Positions 8,322-16,523 of a stretch of 64,000 nucleotides of DNA are shown piece after piece. Source of the stretch: Aquabacterium sp029268225. GTDB lineage: Bacteria; Pseudomonadota; Gammaproteobacteria; Burkholderiales; Burkholderiaceae_C. Made by a program: the position numbers and the translations under genes. Location: NCBI RefSeq assembly GCF_037482285.1, contig NZ_JBBEYB010000009.1:1-64000 (forward strand), in the 5' to 3' direction. Under the pieces are notes generated by a model, which did not search any database, was not told the origin of the DNA, and worked only from the letters and a program-made list of their open reading frames with translations. Every line of letters begins with the position of its first letter. Positions within the stretch are counted from its first letter, which is position 1.

Positions 8322-8501
8322 TTGCGGTTTTCCGGCCCGAGTTGGGTGGTTTCCATGGCGAGCGCCTGGCAACACCTCAGCGCGTATCTAAACGGGACGG
8401 ATGATTGGAGCGGTCGGGCGGGTGCCTGGCCGAGCCTTGGCTGCTTGACCCCGAGTGTCTCCCGGGAAGAGTGGTCGCCCATTCGATTTGAAGGACACAT
8501 C

Positions 8502-8762
8502 ATGGTCGTGATTCGACTTGCACGCGGCGGCTCCAAGAAGCGCCCTTTCTACAACATCGTCGTGGCTGAACAGAAGAACCGTCGTGACGGTCGCTTCCTG
8601 GAGCGCGTGGGTTTCTACAACCCCCTGGCTTCCGGCAACGCTGAAACCCTGCGCCTGGCGCTGGACCGCGTCGACGCCTGGGTCAAGAACGGTGCACAAC
8701 CGTCTGACGCCGTGAACCGTCTGGTCGTGATCGCCCAGAAGGCTGCTGCGCCTGCTGCCTGA
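8502..8762 (+). CDS. rpsP: 30S ribosomal protein S16
   Basis: An 86-residue S16 protein of the small ribosomal subunit, with the typical start MVVIRLARGGSKKRPFYNIV and the block RDGRFLERVGFYNPLA. The ATG at 8502 follows AAGGACACATC. An open frame continues upstream to 8220, but it crosses the promoter and is not coding. It heads the rpsP-rimM-trmD group, 10 bp before rimM. Confidence 0.98.
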   Translation: MVVIRLARGGSKKRPFYNIVVAEQKNRRDGRFLERVGFYNPLASGNAETLRLALDRVDAWVKNGAQPSDAVNRLVVIAQKAAAPAA

Positions 8763-8772
8763 TCGAGGCCGC

Positions 8773-9450
8773 ATGAACGATCGCTCGACCTCTGCGCTGG
8801 TGCTGGATGACGGTGTTGTCTGGCCTGAAGATGCGGTGGAAGTCGGGCGCATCGTGGACGCCTGGGGCGTGAAGGGGGGCATCAAGGTGATGCCCTTTTC
8901 TTCTGATCCTCAGGCGCTCTTCTGTACGAAGAAATGGTTTTTGCGCCCGGCCGAACAGGCTGCGGGCACTTTGTCGCGTCCGTCTGCCAAGACCGGAGAA
9001 GCTGGCACATCGGTCGTGAGCAAGGCTGCTGCGCCCAAGGCGGCTGCACCTGCACGCCTGGCTGCCCCGCGCTTCCTGCAGATGAAGACGGTGCGCGAGC
9101 AGGGCGACATCATTGTCGGGACCGCCGAAGGGCTGGAAGACCGCAATGACGCCGAGGCCCTCAAGGGCGCCCGCGTGTTCGTGTCACGCTCGGCATTCCC
9201 GACGCCGGACGCCGACGAGTTTTACTGGGTCGACCTGATCGGCCTGAATGTGGTCAACCGCCAGGGTGAATTCCTGGGCCAGGTGGCCGACCTGATGTCC
9301 ACCGGACCGCACAGCGTGTTGCGCTGCGTCGTGCCCGCGGCCGAAGGCCAGGACGTCACCGAGCGTCTCATCCCCTTCGTGTCGGCTTACATCGACAGCG
9401 TCAGCCTGGCTGACAAGCGCATCGTGGCCGACTGGGGTCTGGACTACTGA
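8773..9450 (+). CDS. rimM: ribosome maturation factor RimM
   Basis: RimM helps assemble the 30S head by binding S19 and acts together with TrmD. The N-terminal domain (VEVGRIVDAWGVKGGIKVMPFSS) and the C-terminal PRC-barrel part (FYWVDLIGLNVVNRQGEFLG) are clear. At 225 residues it is longer than the usual 170-190. The extra length is an Ala/Lys/Pro-rich insert at residues about 62-95, between the first strands of the N-terminal domain. The gene lies between rpsP and trmD as in most proteobacteria. Confidence 0.95.
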   Translation: MNDRSTSALVLDDGVVWPEDAVEVGRIVDAWGVKGGIKVMPFSSDPQALFCTKKWFLRPAEQAAGTLSRPSAKTGEAGTSVVSKAAAPKAAAPARLAAPRFLQMKTVREQGDIIVGTAEGLEDRNDAEALKGARVFVSRSAFPTPDADEFYWVDLIGLNVVNRQGEFLGQVADLMSTGPHSVLRCVVPAAEGQDVTERLIPFVSAYIDSVSLADKRIVADWGLDY

Positions 9451-9479
9451 CCCCCCTCGGATTTCACCGGAGGGCTGAG

Positions 9480-10268
9480 ATGGCCGTTCGCTTCGATGTC
9501 ATCACCCTGTTTCCCGAATTGTTCGCCCCGTTTCAGACGGTGGGCGTGACGCGTCGTGCTTTCGAAACCAAGGCGGTCGATGTGCGCCTGTGGCCGTTGC
9601 GCGACTTTGCCGAGGGGGTGTACCGTCGGGTCGATGACCGACCGTTTGGCGGTGGCCCGGGCATGGTCATGCTGGTCGAACCCCTGGTGCGTTGCCTGTC
9701 GGCGATCCGGTCGGATCAAGACGCCGCTGCCGCGCCACGCTTGCCTGTCGTGTTGTTCAGCCCCGCCGGCAAGCCTTTGACGCAGCAACGTGTGCAGCAG
9801 CTGGCCGAGGGGCCCGGCGCCGTGCTGGTGTGCGGACGCTACGAAGGCATTGACCAGCGTTTCATCGACGCCCATGTGGACGAAGAAATCAGCCTGGGTG
9901 ACTATGTGCTGTCGGGCGGTGAGCTGCCGGCCTTGACGCTGATCGATGCGGTGACCCGCTTGCAGCCCGGAGTCTTGCACGATGCGGCCTCGCACGAGCA
10001 GGACAGCTTCTCCGACGGTTTGCTGGACTGCCCGCATTACAGTCGCCCGGAAGTGCTGGATTGGCCGGCCGATGGCAACGAGCGGGGCGTCGATGCGGCG
10101 GTGCCGCCGGTGCTGATGTCAGGCCATCATGCCCACATTGCGCGCTGGCGTCGTGAGCAGCAACTGCGGATCACGGCACTGCGGCGCCCCGAGCTGATCG
10201 AGTTGGCCAGGGCGCGTGGCGAATTGTCCAAACACGACGAACACTTTTTATCTCAACTCACGCTATAA
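9480..10268 (+). CDS. trmD: tRNA (guanine-37-N1)-methyltransferase
   Basis: TrmD methylates G37 of tRNAs reading CNN codons and prevents frameshifting. The trefoil-knot SPOUT motifs are present: DVITLFPELF, DDRPFGGGPGMVM, VLVCGRYEGIDQR and GDYVLSGGELPALTLIDAV, with the C-terminal helical domain (GHHAHIARWRREQ). Length (262) is slightly above the family average. The start follows CCGGAGGGCTGAG, 29 bp after rimM. The rplS promoter overlaps its last codons. Confidence 0.97.
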   Translation: MAVRFDVITLFPELFAPFQTVGVTRRAFETKAVDVRLWPLRDFAEGVYRRVDDRPFGGGPGMVMLVEPLVRCLSAIRSDQDAAAAPRLPVVLFSPAGKPLTQQRVQQLAEGPGAVLVCGRYEGIDQRFIDAHVDEEISLGDYVLSGGELPALTLIDAVTRLQPGVLHDAASHEQDSFSDGLLDCPHYSRPEVLDWPADGNERGVDAAVPPVLMSGHHAHIARWRREQQLRITALRRPELIELARARGELSKHDEHFLSQLTL

Positions 10269-10282
10269 TCTGCGGTTTTCCG
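10264..10282 (+). promoter_or_regulatory. promoter element for rplS
   Basis: TATAAT at 10264-10269 overlaps the stop codon of trmD and is followed by CTGCGGTTTTCCG, almost the same as at the rpsP promoter. The minus-35 region is weak (A/T-rich around 10241-10250). It suggests that rplS is transcribed separately, with a leader of about 125 nt. Confidence 0.6.
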
Positions 10283-10400
10283 ATCCTCTACCCGGCTACC
10301 ATTTTTTCACCCCGGTCGAGATCCTTGTGAAACCCACGGGTGAGCACAGGGCGTCATGACTGGATTTTCAAGCGCGGGCAAGATCAATTAGGAGCTTTTG

Positions 10401-10757
10401 ATGGCCAACATCATTCAACAGCTCGAGCAAGAAGAAATTGCTCGTCTGAACAAAGAGATCCCTTCTTTCGCCCCTGGCGACACCGTGATCGTTTCGGTCA
10501 ACGTGGTGGAAGGTACCCGCAAGCGCGTCCAGGCTTACGAAGGCGTCGTGATCGCCAAGCGTAACCGTGGCCTGAACTCCAGCTTCATCGTCCGCAAGAT
10601 CTCGAGCGGCGAAGGCGTGGAACGTACGTTCCAGCTGTACAGCCCCCTGATCTCCAAGATCGAAGTCAAGCGTCGCGGTGACGTCCGTCGCGCCAAGCTG
10701 TACTACCTGCGTCAGCGCAGCGGCAAGTCGGCACGCATCAAGGAAAAGCTCGCCTAA
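10401..10757 (+). CDS. rplS: 50S ribosomal protein L19
   Basis: L19 sits at the 30S-50S interface. The 118-residue sequence has family blocks such as FAPGDTVIVSVNVVEGTRKRVQAYEGVV and the C-terminal RRAKLYYLRQRSGKSARIKEKLA. I take the ATG at 10401, which follows AGGAG; a TTG one codon earlier is also in frame. It is 132 bp from trmD, with its own promoter-like element, and is followed by a strong terminator. Confidence 0.98.
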   Translation: MANIIQQLEQEEIARLNKEIPSFAPGDTVIVSVNVVEGTRKRVQAYEGVVIAKRNRGLNSSFIVRKISSGEGVERTFQLYSPLISKIEVKRRGDVRRAKLYYLRQRSGKSARIKEKLA

Positions 10758-10805
10758 GAGCACAGCGTTGTTCTCCGTGGCCTTCGGGTCGCGGGCCAAC
10801 CCCCC

Positions 10806-10839
10806 AAAGCCGCCTGCTGCGCAAGCCCAGGCGGCTTTT
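10806..10839 (+). terminator. Rho-independent terminator after rplS
   Basis: AAAGCCGCCTG (10806-10816) pairs with CAGGCGGCTTT (10829-10839) and ends in a short T run. It closes the ribosomal protein group just before the Nudix gene. Confidence 0.88.
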
Positions 10840-10853
10840 GTTATGGTGCTGCC

Positions 10854-11549
10854 ATGGCTTTGAAAATCGACCCTCACCAAGCGGAGCATCTGGGCAGTGA
10901 CGGGCATCTGCCCCCAGTGCCTCTGGAGCGTTTGACCCGTGATGCACTCATCCAGCGCTTTGCGGCGCCGCCGGCGTGGAAGACCGATGCCGACAACGAG
11001 TTGTGGATTCGTGCGAAGGAGTTCGTGCCTGCGTCGGTGCTGGTGCCTCTGGTGATGCGAGATCAGGTGTCGGTGCTGCTGACGCAGCGCACGGCGCATT
11101 TGAGCAAGCATGCGGGGCAGATCAGCTTCCCGGGCGGGCGACAGGAGCCGACCGATCCGGACCCGGTGGCCACGGCCTTGCGCGAAGCGCAGGAAGAGGT
11201 GGGCTTGGCGCCCTCTCGTGTCCAGGTGCTGGGCACCTTGCCGCCGTATGCCACGGGCACGGGTTTCATGGTCACGCCCGTGGTGGGCCTGATCGATCCG
11301 CTGGAAGACGAGATGCAGCGCCTGCGGCTGCAGGCGGATGCCAACGAGGTAGCGGACATCTTTGAAGTGCCGCTGCCTTTCCTGATGGACCCGCGGTTCC
11401 ATCAGCGTCATGCGCTGGAGGTGAGCGGGGCGCGCTTCGAGTTTTTCTCGATGCCCTGGCGACCGCCGCAGGAGCAGCAGCGCGAGTACTTCATCTGGGG
11501 CGCCACGGCCGCGATGTTGCGAAATTTCTACCGCTTCCTGTCTGCCTGA
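10854..11549 (+). CDS. Nudix hydrolase, CoA pyrophosphatase type
   Basis: A 231-residue Nudix protein. The Nudix box starts at GGRQEPTDPDP and ends in REAQEEVGLAP. It is preceded by LLTQRTAHLSKHAGQISFPGG, the UPF0035-type signature of CoA-specific enzymes such as E. coli NudL. It probably hydrolyses CoA or other nucleoside diphosphate derivatives. The start at 10854 is just after the rplS terminator. Confidence 0.88.
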   Translation: MALKIDPHQAEHLGSDGHLPPVPLERLTRDALIQRFAAPPAWKTDADNELWIRAKEFVPASVLVPLVMRDQVSVLLTQRTAHLSKHAGQISFPGGRQEPTDPDPVATALREAQEEVGLAPSRVQVLGTLPPYATGTGFMVTPVVGLIDPLEDEMQRLRLQADANEVADIFEVPLPFLMDPRFHQRHALEVSGARFEFFSMPWRPPQEQQREYFIWGATAAMLRNFYRFLSA

Positions 11550-11605
11550 CGCACCGTACACGTTTCTGTCGCATGCCGGTGTGAGCAGGCGGCTATCATC
11601 ACGCC

Positions 11606-12598
11606 ATGAGTTTCTTTGCCGTGCTCTTCGCTTTGTTGGCGGAGCAGCTCAAGCCTCTTTCTTCGCTCAACCCGATTCACCAGGCTTTGACGTCTTGGGT
11701 GCGTTGGGTCGGCCGCAATTTTGATGCGGGTGCCGATGTGCACGCCCGCGTGGTTTGGGCCGTCACGGTGTTGGCCCCGGCCGTGCTGGTGGGGCTGCTC
11801 TATGTGGTGATCGACCGCTACAGCACCATTTTGGCTTTGCTGTGGGACGTGGCCGTGTTGTACCTGACGTTGGGCTTCCGGCAGTTCAGCCACAACTTCA
11901 CGGCGATCCGCGATGCGCTGGAGCAGGGACGCGAAGACCGTGCCCGCGAGCAACTCGCGCATTGGCAGCACCTGGACGCCAGTGACCTGCCGCGCACCGA
12001 GGTGCTGCGTCATGTCCTGGAGTACTCGCTGTTGGCCGCGCACCGCCATGTGTTTGGCGTGTTTTTCTGGTTTGTGGCTTTGTCCACCGTGGGCCTGGGC
12101 CCAGCGGGCGCGGTGCTGTACCGCATGGCCGAGTTCGCCAGCCGCTATTGGTCGTACAAGAGCCAGGTGACCGGCGCGGCGACGCACGATCGCCTGATGA
12201 ACCTCTCGCTCAAGTTGTTCAGCCTGCTGGATCACGTGCCTTCACGCATGACGGCCTTTGGTTTTGCGGTGGTGGGCAATTTCGAGGATGCCGTGGATGC
12301 TTGGCGCCGTCATGCGGTGCTGTGGGTGCGTCCGAACGAAGGCACCATCCTGTCGGCGGCGTCCGGCGCCCTGGGGGTACGTCTGGGCGGTCAGGCAGCA
12401 CCGAGTGCCGATGGCCGTGACGTGAGCCGCACGCTGAGTCAAGGTGATGGCTCGGATGTGATCGACGCCGAGGGCAGCACCACCGGTGCCCCGCCTGAGT
12501 TGGCGCACCTGCGCAGCGTGGTCGGTTTGATCTGGCGCTCGGTGGTGTTGTGGATGCTGCTGCTGGCGCTGCTGTCGCTGGCCAACCTGATTGGTTGA
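11606..12598 (+). CDS. CobD/CbiB-family membrane protein
   Basis: A 330-residue integral membrane protein. It has hydrophobic segments near AVTVLAPAVLVGLLYVVI, TILALLWDVAVLYLTLG, HVFGVFFWFVALSTVGLGPAGAVLYR and a C-terminal LWMLLLALLSLANLIG. The middle motif ending in GPAGAVLYRMAEFASRYW is the CobD/CbiB adenosylcobinamide-phosphate synthase signature. No other cobalamin gene is present, so a role outside B12 synthesis, as for the related AmpE group, is possible. It is 56 bp downstream of the Nudix gene. Confidence 0.8.
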   Translation: MSFFAVLFALLAEQLKPLSSLNPIHQALTSWVRWVGRNFDAGADVHARVVWAVTVLAPAVLVGLLYVVIDRYSTILALLWDVAVLYLTLGFRQFSHNFTAIRDALEQGREDRAREQLAHWQHLDASDLPRTEVLRHVLEYSLLAAHRHVFGVFFWFVALSTVGLGPAGAVLYRMAEFASRYWSYKSQVTGAATHDRLMNLSLKLFSLLDHVPSRMTAFGFAVVGNFEDAVDAWRRHAVLWVRPNEGTILSAASGALGVRLGGQAAPSADGRDVSRTLSQGDGSDVIDAEGSTTGAPPELAHLRSVVGLIWRSVVLWMLLLALLSLANLIG

Positions 12599-12649
12599 GT
12601 GAACCGCTGACGAGACGGGCACCTCAACGGGTGCCCTGAGCCTGTCCTT

Positions 12650-12952
12650 TCAATTCCGCTTCGGTGTCGGCGGGTTCAGTGTCTTGTTGGACCAGTCCTG
12701 CGCGCGGGCCAACCACTCCACCAGAGCTGACACCATGTCTTCGCGGCTGAAGGAGCAGCTCTCTTCGCTGAACAGCGCGGCGCTTTCCAGTTGGTTCAAC
12801 AAGCGTTCCAGCACGTCCAGGTAGCGGTCGGGCAGGGCAGGCTCGTGCTCTTGCGAGGCGTCGCGCATCGTGCGGGCCAGGTCTTCCAGCGACAAGGCGC
12901 CGATGGAGAAAGCGTCCAGGGCATCGGGGATCAGCGAGAGGGTGTCGTTCAT
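12650..12952 (-). CDS. hypothetical acidic protein
   Basis: A 100-residue acidic protein (MNDTLSLIPDALDAFS...) with predicted amphipathic helices and no motif I recognise. It has an acceptable start and codon use like its neighbours, and lies 78 bp downstream of rsgA on the same strand. It could be cotranscribed with M48-rsgA. The function is unknown. Confidence 0.6.
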   Translation of the reverse strand: MNDTLSLIPDALDAFSIGALSLEDLARTMRDASQEHEPALPDRYLDVLERLLNQLESAALFSEESCSFSREDMVSALVEWLARAQDWSNKTLNPPTPKRN

Positions 12953-13030
12953 GGTTGTCGTGCAGATCGGGTGTCGGCGGGGCCGTGTGTCAAATCTTCG
13001 GGCGTGAGCCGTGCATCACAGACGGGGGGA

Positions 13031-13993
13031 TTACCAGCGCTGCTGGCTGAGCTCGTCAAACAGGCCGGTGTAGAGGCTCAGGCGCATGGGGCTGATCTCG
13101 CCGCGGTCGGCAGCAGCCCTCACGGCACAGCCGGGCTCTTGGCGGTGGGTGCAGTTGTAGAAGCGGCAGTCGGCGATGTGGGCGGCGATGTCTGGCATCC
13201 ACTTGGCCAGCTCGGTGGGCGCGATGTGGTGCAGGCCGAATTCCTGAAAGCCGGGCGAGTCGATCACGGCGCTTTCGTGGCTGTCGTCCAGCCAGTACCA
13301 GAGGCTGGTGGTGGTGGTGTGGCGGCCGGAGTTGAGCGCCTGCGAAATCTCGCCCACCTCGGCGCGGGCGTGGGGCAGCAGGGTGTTGATCAGCGTGCTC
13401 TTGCCGGCGCCAGACGGCCCCAGCACGAGGCTGGCCTTGCCTTGCAGCAAGGGCATCACCTGGGCCTTGGCGGCCTCGGCGTCGGAGGTGAGGGACATCT
13501 CGACCACGGGGTAGCCCATGGCTCGGTAGGGCGCGAGGCGCTGGCGGGCGGTTTCGGCACCGGGCAGGTCCACCTTGTTGAGCACGATGGTGACAGGGAT
13601 GTCGGCGTAGCGGGCGGCCAGCAGGGCGCGCGTGAGCTGTGCTTCGCTGAACACGGGCTCGACGGCGATCCACACCAGCATCTGATCCAGGTTGGCGGCA
13701 AAGGACTTGCTGCGCCATTCATCTTGCCGGTAGAGCAGGTTGCGGCGCTCTTCGACCTGCACGATCAGACCTTCGCCGCTGCCCTCCAGCGTGGGTTGCC
13801 ACAGCACGCGGTCGCCCACGACGGCTTCACTCTTCTTGCCACGGGGATGGCAGATCAGACGGCCGCCTTGCTCGTCTTCAACGATGACGTGGCGACCGTG
13901 GGTGGAGACGACCAGGCCGCGCTGGCATTGGCTGGTGTCGGCGTCCTTGCCTTTGGCTTTGCGCAGGGGCGCGTTGTGGCCGTGGCGCTTCAT
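13031..13993 (-). CDS. rsgA: ribosome small-subunit GTPase A
   Basis: RsgA is a circularly permuted GTPase that checks late 30S maturation. The permuted order is visible: the OB-fold N-terminus (residues about 25-75), then G4 NKVDLP, G1 GPSGAGKSTLIN and G3 DSPGF, then a C-terminal Zn motif with C-x-x-x-x and H-x-x-x-x-GC (NCTHRQEPGCAVR). It is 320 residues long, as expected. Its ATG overlaps the stop of the M48 protease gene by 4 bp (ATGA), indicating translational coupling. Confidence 0.96.
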   Translation of the reverse strand: MKRHGHNAPLRKAKGKDADTSQCQRGLVVSTHGRHVIVEDEQGGRLICHPRGKKSEAVVGDRVLWQPTLEGSGEGLIVQVEERRNLLYRQDEWRSKSFAANLDQMLVWIAVEPVFSEAQLTRALLAARYADIPVTIVLNKVDLPGAETARQRLAPYRAMGYPVVEMSLTSDAEAAKAQVMPLLQGKASLVLGPSGAGKSTLINTLLPHARAEVGEISQALNSGRHTTTTSLWYWLDDSHESAVIDSPGFQEFGLHHIAPTELAKWMPDIAAHIADCRFYNCTHRQEPGCAVRAAADRGEISPMRLSLYTGLFDELSQQRW

Positions 13994-15252
13994 GCCTGCA
14001 TGGCCGCCAGGCGCTCGGAGGCGGGCGGGTGGGAGTAGTGGAAGCGGACGTACATGGGGTCGGGCGTGAGGGTGGACGAGTTGTCCTTATAGAGCTTGAT
14101 CAGGGCGCTGGCGAGGTCTTGGCCGCTGGCCTGGGCGCAGGCGTAGGCATCGGCCTCGTACTCGTCCTTGCGGGAGAAGTAGGCGAACACCGGCGAGATG
14201 AAGAAGGCGAAGGGTGGCAGGGCCAGCATGAAGAGCAGCAGGGCCAGGGCGTCATTGGGGGCGCCAAGGTTGGGGCGCACGCCCAGGCCGGTGTAGAAGC
14301 CGACCTGCTGCGACAGCCAGCCCAGCAGGGCGAAACCGGCCAGGCTCAGAGCGAACATCATGACCATGCGCTTGAGCACATGGCGGTGCTTGAAGTGCCC
14401 CAACTCATGGGCGAGCACGGCTTCGACTTCGCCGTGGGTGAGCTTGCTCAGCAAGGTGTCGTAGAAGACCACGCGCTTGGCGGCGCCCAAACCCGTGAAG
14501 TACGCGTTGGCGTGGGCCGAGCGGCGGCTGCCGTCCATGACGAAAAAGCCCTTGGCGGTGAAGCCGCAGCGGGCCATCAGGGCGTTGACGCGCTCGATGA
14601 GGCCCTGGTCTTGGAGCGGTTCGAACTTGTTGAACAGCGGGGCGATGAAGATGGGGAAGATCACCATCAGCAGCAGGCTGAAAGCCACCCAGGCACCCCA
14701 GGCCCACAGCCACCAGTTGGCGCCGGCCGCACCCATGAGCCACAGGATGAGGGCGGCGATGGGGCCGCCGAGCAGCAGGCCCAGCAGCATCTGTTTGAAC
14801 TGATCGCCCAGCCACATGCCCCAGGTCATGCGGTTGAAGCCGTGTTTTTGCTCCAGACGGAAGGTGTGCCAGGCTTCGAGCGGGAGCTCGATCAGGGCGC
14901 CGATCAGGGTGAAGGTGCCAAGCAGCACGAGCTGGTAGGGCAGGGCACCCCAGGTGGGCAGCACGGCGTCGCGCACGGCGATGTTGAGCGCGTCGAGGCC
15001 GCCCAGCAGGGTCCAGCCGATCAGCACAACGGTGCTGACGGCGGTGCTGAGCAGGCCAAATCGCAGCTTGTCGAGCGTGTAGTTGGCGGCCCGTTGGTGG
15101 CTGAGCGCGGGCACGTGCGGGGCGAAGGCCTCGGGCACCGTGTTGCGGTGGCGGGCCACGTGGCGCGCCTGGCGGGTGTCGAGCCAGAGTTTGGTGAGCA
15201 GGGAGGCGACGATGAAGGCCGCGAAAAGCAAGGTCAGGGTGCTGGATGGCAT
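13990..15252 (-). CDS. M48 family (Ste24-type) membrane metalloprotease
   Basis: A 420-residue membrane zinc protease. The HExxH motif appears as AVLAHELGHFKHRHV, the third ligand region is KDEYEADAYACAQ, and multiple membrane segments lie upstream (TLTLLFAAFIVASLLTKLWL, VLIGWTLLGGLDAL and others). Ste24-type enzymes process or degrade membrane proteins. I start at the ATG at 15252 (MPSSTLTLL); the frame extends to 15702, but that part overlaps orn on the other strand and is not plausible. It is divergent from orn and overlaps rsgA by 4 bp. Confidence 0.92.
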   Translation of the reverse strand: MPSSTLTLLFAAFIVASLLTKLWLDTRQARHVARHRNTVPEAFAPHVPALSHQRAANYTLDKLRFGLLSTAVSTVVLIGWTLLGGLDALNIAVRDAVLPTWGALPYQLVLLGTFTLIGALIELPLEAWHTFRLEQKHGFNRMTWGMWLGDQFKQMLLGLLLGGPIAALILWLMGAAGANWWLWAWGAWVAFSLLLMVIFPIFIAPLFNKFEPLQDQGLIERVNALMARCGFTAKGFFVMDGSRRSAHANAYFTGLGAAKRVVFYDTLLSKLTHGEVEAVLAHELGHFKHRHVLKRMVMMFALSLAGFALLGWLSQQVGFYTGLGVRPNLGAPNDALALLLFMLALPPFAFFISPVFAYFSRKDEYEADAYACAQASGQDLASALIKLYKDNSSTLTPDPMYVRFHYSHPPASERLAAMQA

Positions 15253-15384
15253 GACCGGGAGTGTACGTTTGCCCGCACAATCCGGGGCTCGTCCGGCGTG
15301 CAAATCCCTGTGCCCAGGTGCCTGTGCCGGAAAATGACCGACGCGCCTGTCTACCGGGCCGGACAACCGTTGTGTGTGATGCCC

Positions 15385-16050
15385 ATGAGTGATGTGACCC
15401 CCGGCACGCCCGTGCCACTGGAGGCCCCGGCGACCCCGGTCTTGGCCAAGAGCGATTTGAACCTGATCTGGATCGACCTGGAGATGACCGGGCTGAAGAC
15501 TCAGAGCGACCGCATCATCGAGATCGCGGTGGTGGTGACGGACCCGCAGTTGACAGTGCGCGTGGAGGGGCCGGTGCTGGCGATTCACCAGAGTGACGAC
15601 GTGCTCAACGGCATGGACAAGTGGAACAAGGGCACGCACGGCAAGAGCGGGCTGATCGACCGGGTCAAGGCCTCGACGGTGACGGAGGCCGAGGCCGAGC
15701 ACGCGGTGATCGCCTTCTTGAAGAAGTATGTGCCCACCAACAAGTCACCGATGTGTGGCAACTCAATCTGCCAGGATCGGCGCTTTCTGGCGAATTACAT
15801 GCCCAAGCTGGAGGCGTTTTTTCACTATCGCAATCTGGATGTGAGCACGCTCAAGGAGCTGGCACGTCGCTGGCGGCCGGAGCTGGTGAGTGGCTTCAAG
15901 AAGGCGCAGAAGCACACGGCACTGGCCGACATCCACGAGTCGATCGACGAGCTGGCGTACTACCGCACGCATTTCCTGATCGATGTGGCGCCGGTGGTGG
16001 CGGCTGCCACGGATGCTGAGGCGGCTGCGGGTGTTGGGGAGGGCGCATGA
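15385..16050 (+). CDS. orn: oligoribonuclease
   Basis: Orn degrades 2-5 nt RNAs, and pGpG from c-di-GMP turnover, to mononucleotides. The DEDDh motifs are present: IWIDLEMTGL, NSICQDRRFL, and HTALADIHESIDELAYYR. It is about 221 residues; the core is about 180, with a short N-terminal lead and an Ala/Glu-rich C-terminal tail. Start choices are ATG 15385 (MSDVTP) or 15379 (MPMSDV). The stop overlaps the ATG of the cupin gene by 4 bp. Its c-di-GMP link fits the two GGDEF/EAL genes in the window. Confidence 0.95.
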   Translation: MSDVTPGTPVPLEAPATPVLAKSDLNLIWIDLEMTGLKTQSDRIIEIAVVVTDPQLTVRVEGPVLAIHQSDDVLNGMDKWNKGTHGKSGLIDRVKASTVTEAEAEHAVIAFLKKYVPTNKSPMCGNSICQDRRFLANYMPKLEAFFHYRNLDVSTLKELARRWRPELVSGFKKAQKHTALADIHESIDELAYYRTHFLIDVAPVVAAATDAEAAAGVGEGA

Positions 16051-16442
16051 GCGGGCCTGTACATGGCCTGCCGGGTGCACCGCTGCCTGCCATCGTGCGC
16101 TTTGATCCGCCTGCGCAGGGCGGCGTCATCGACCACCCCAAGCCAGAACGGCTGCAGCAGGGCAACCCTCGGCGCGAGACCTGGACGCTGTACGAGTCGG
16201 CCGATGGGCAGACGAGCGCGGGCATCTGGGCCTGTGAGGTGGGGCGCTGGCGCATCGTGTTTCCGGCCGACAAGGAAGAGTACTTCTTTGTGCTGAGTGG
16301 GCATGTGCGCCTGCACGACACAGCCGGCGGCTGGGTGGATGTGCGCGCAGGCGAGGGGGCGGTGATTCCGACCGGGTTTGAAGGCGCGTTCGAGGTGATC
16401 GAGCCGGTGCGCAAGCACTTCGTGGTGGTCGATCGGGGCTGA
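16047..16442 (+). CDS. cupin-domain protein
   Basis: A 131-residue single-cupin protein of the DUF861/ureidoglycine-aminohydrolase-like type. Its motifs are ETWTLYESADGQTSAGIWACEVG, WRIVFPADKEEYFFVLSGHVRL and GEGAVIPTGFEGAFEV. This subgroup generally keeps a small-molecule or regulatory role that is not defined. It is translationally coupled to orn through an ATGA overlap. No substrate can be inferred. Confidence 0.82.
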   Translation: MSGPVHGLPGAPLPAIVRFDPPAQGGVIDHPKPERLQQGNPRRETWTLYESADGQTSAGIWACEVGRWRIVFPADKEEYFFVLSGHVRLHDTAGGWVDVRAGEGAVIPTGFEGAFEVIEPVRKHFVVVDRG

Positions 16443-16523
16443 ACCTGGGGTGCGGCCCAATCGTGAAAAGGGGCAGGGCCACACCGCAAGCCTACCGCGC
16501 TGCCGGTGCTTGCTGGGCGTGAC

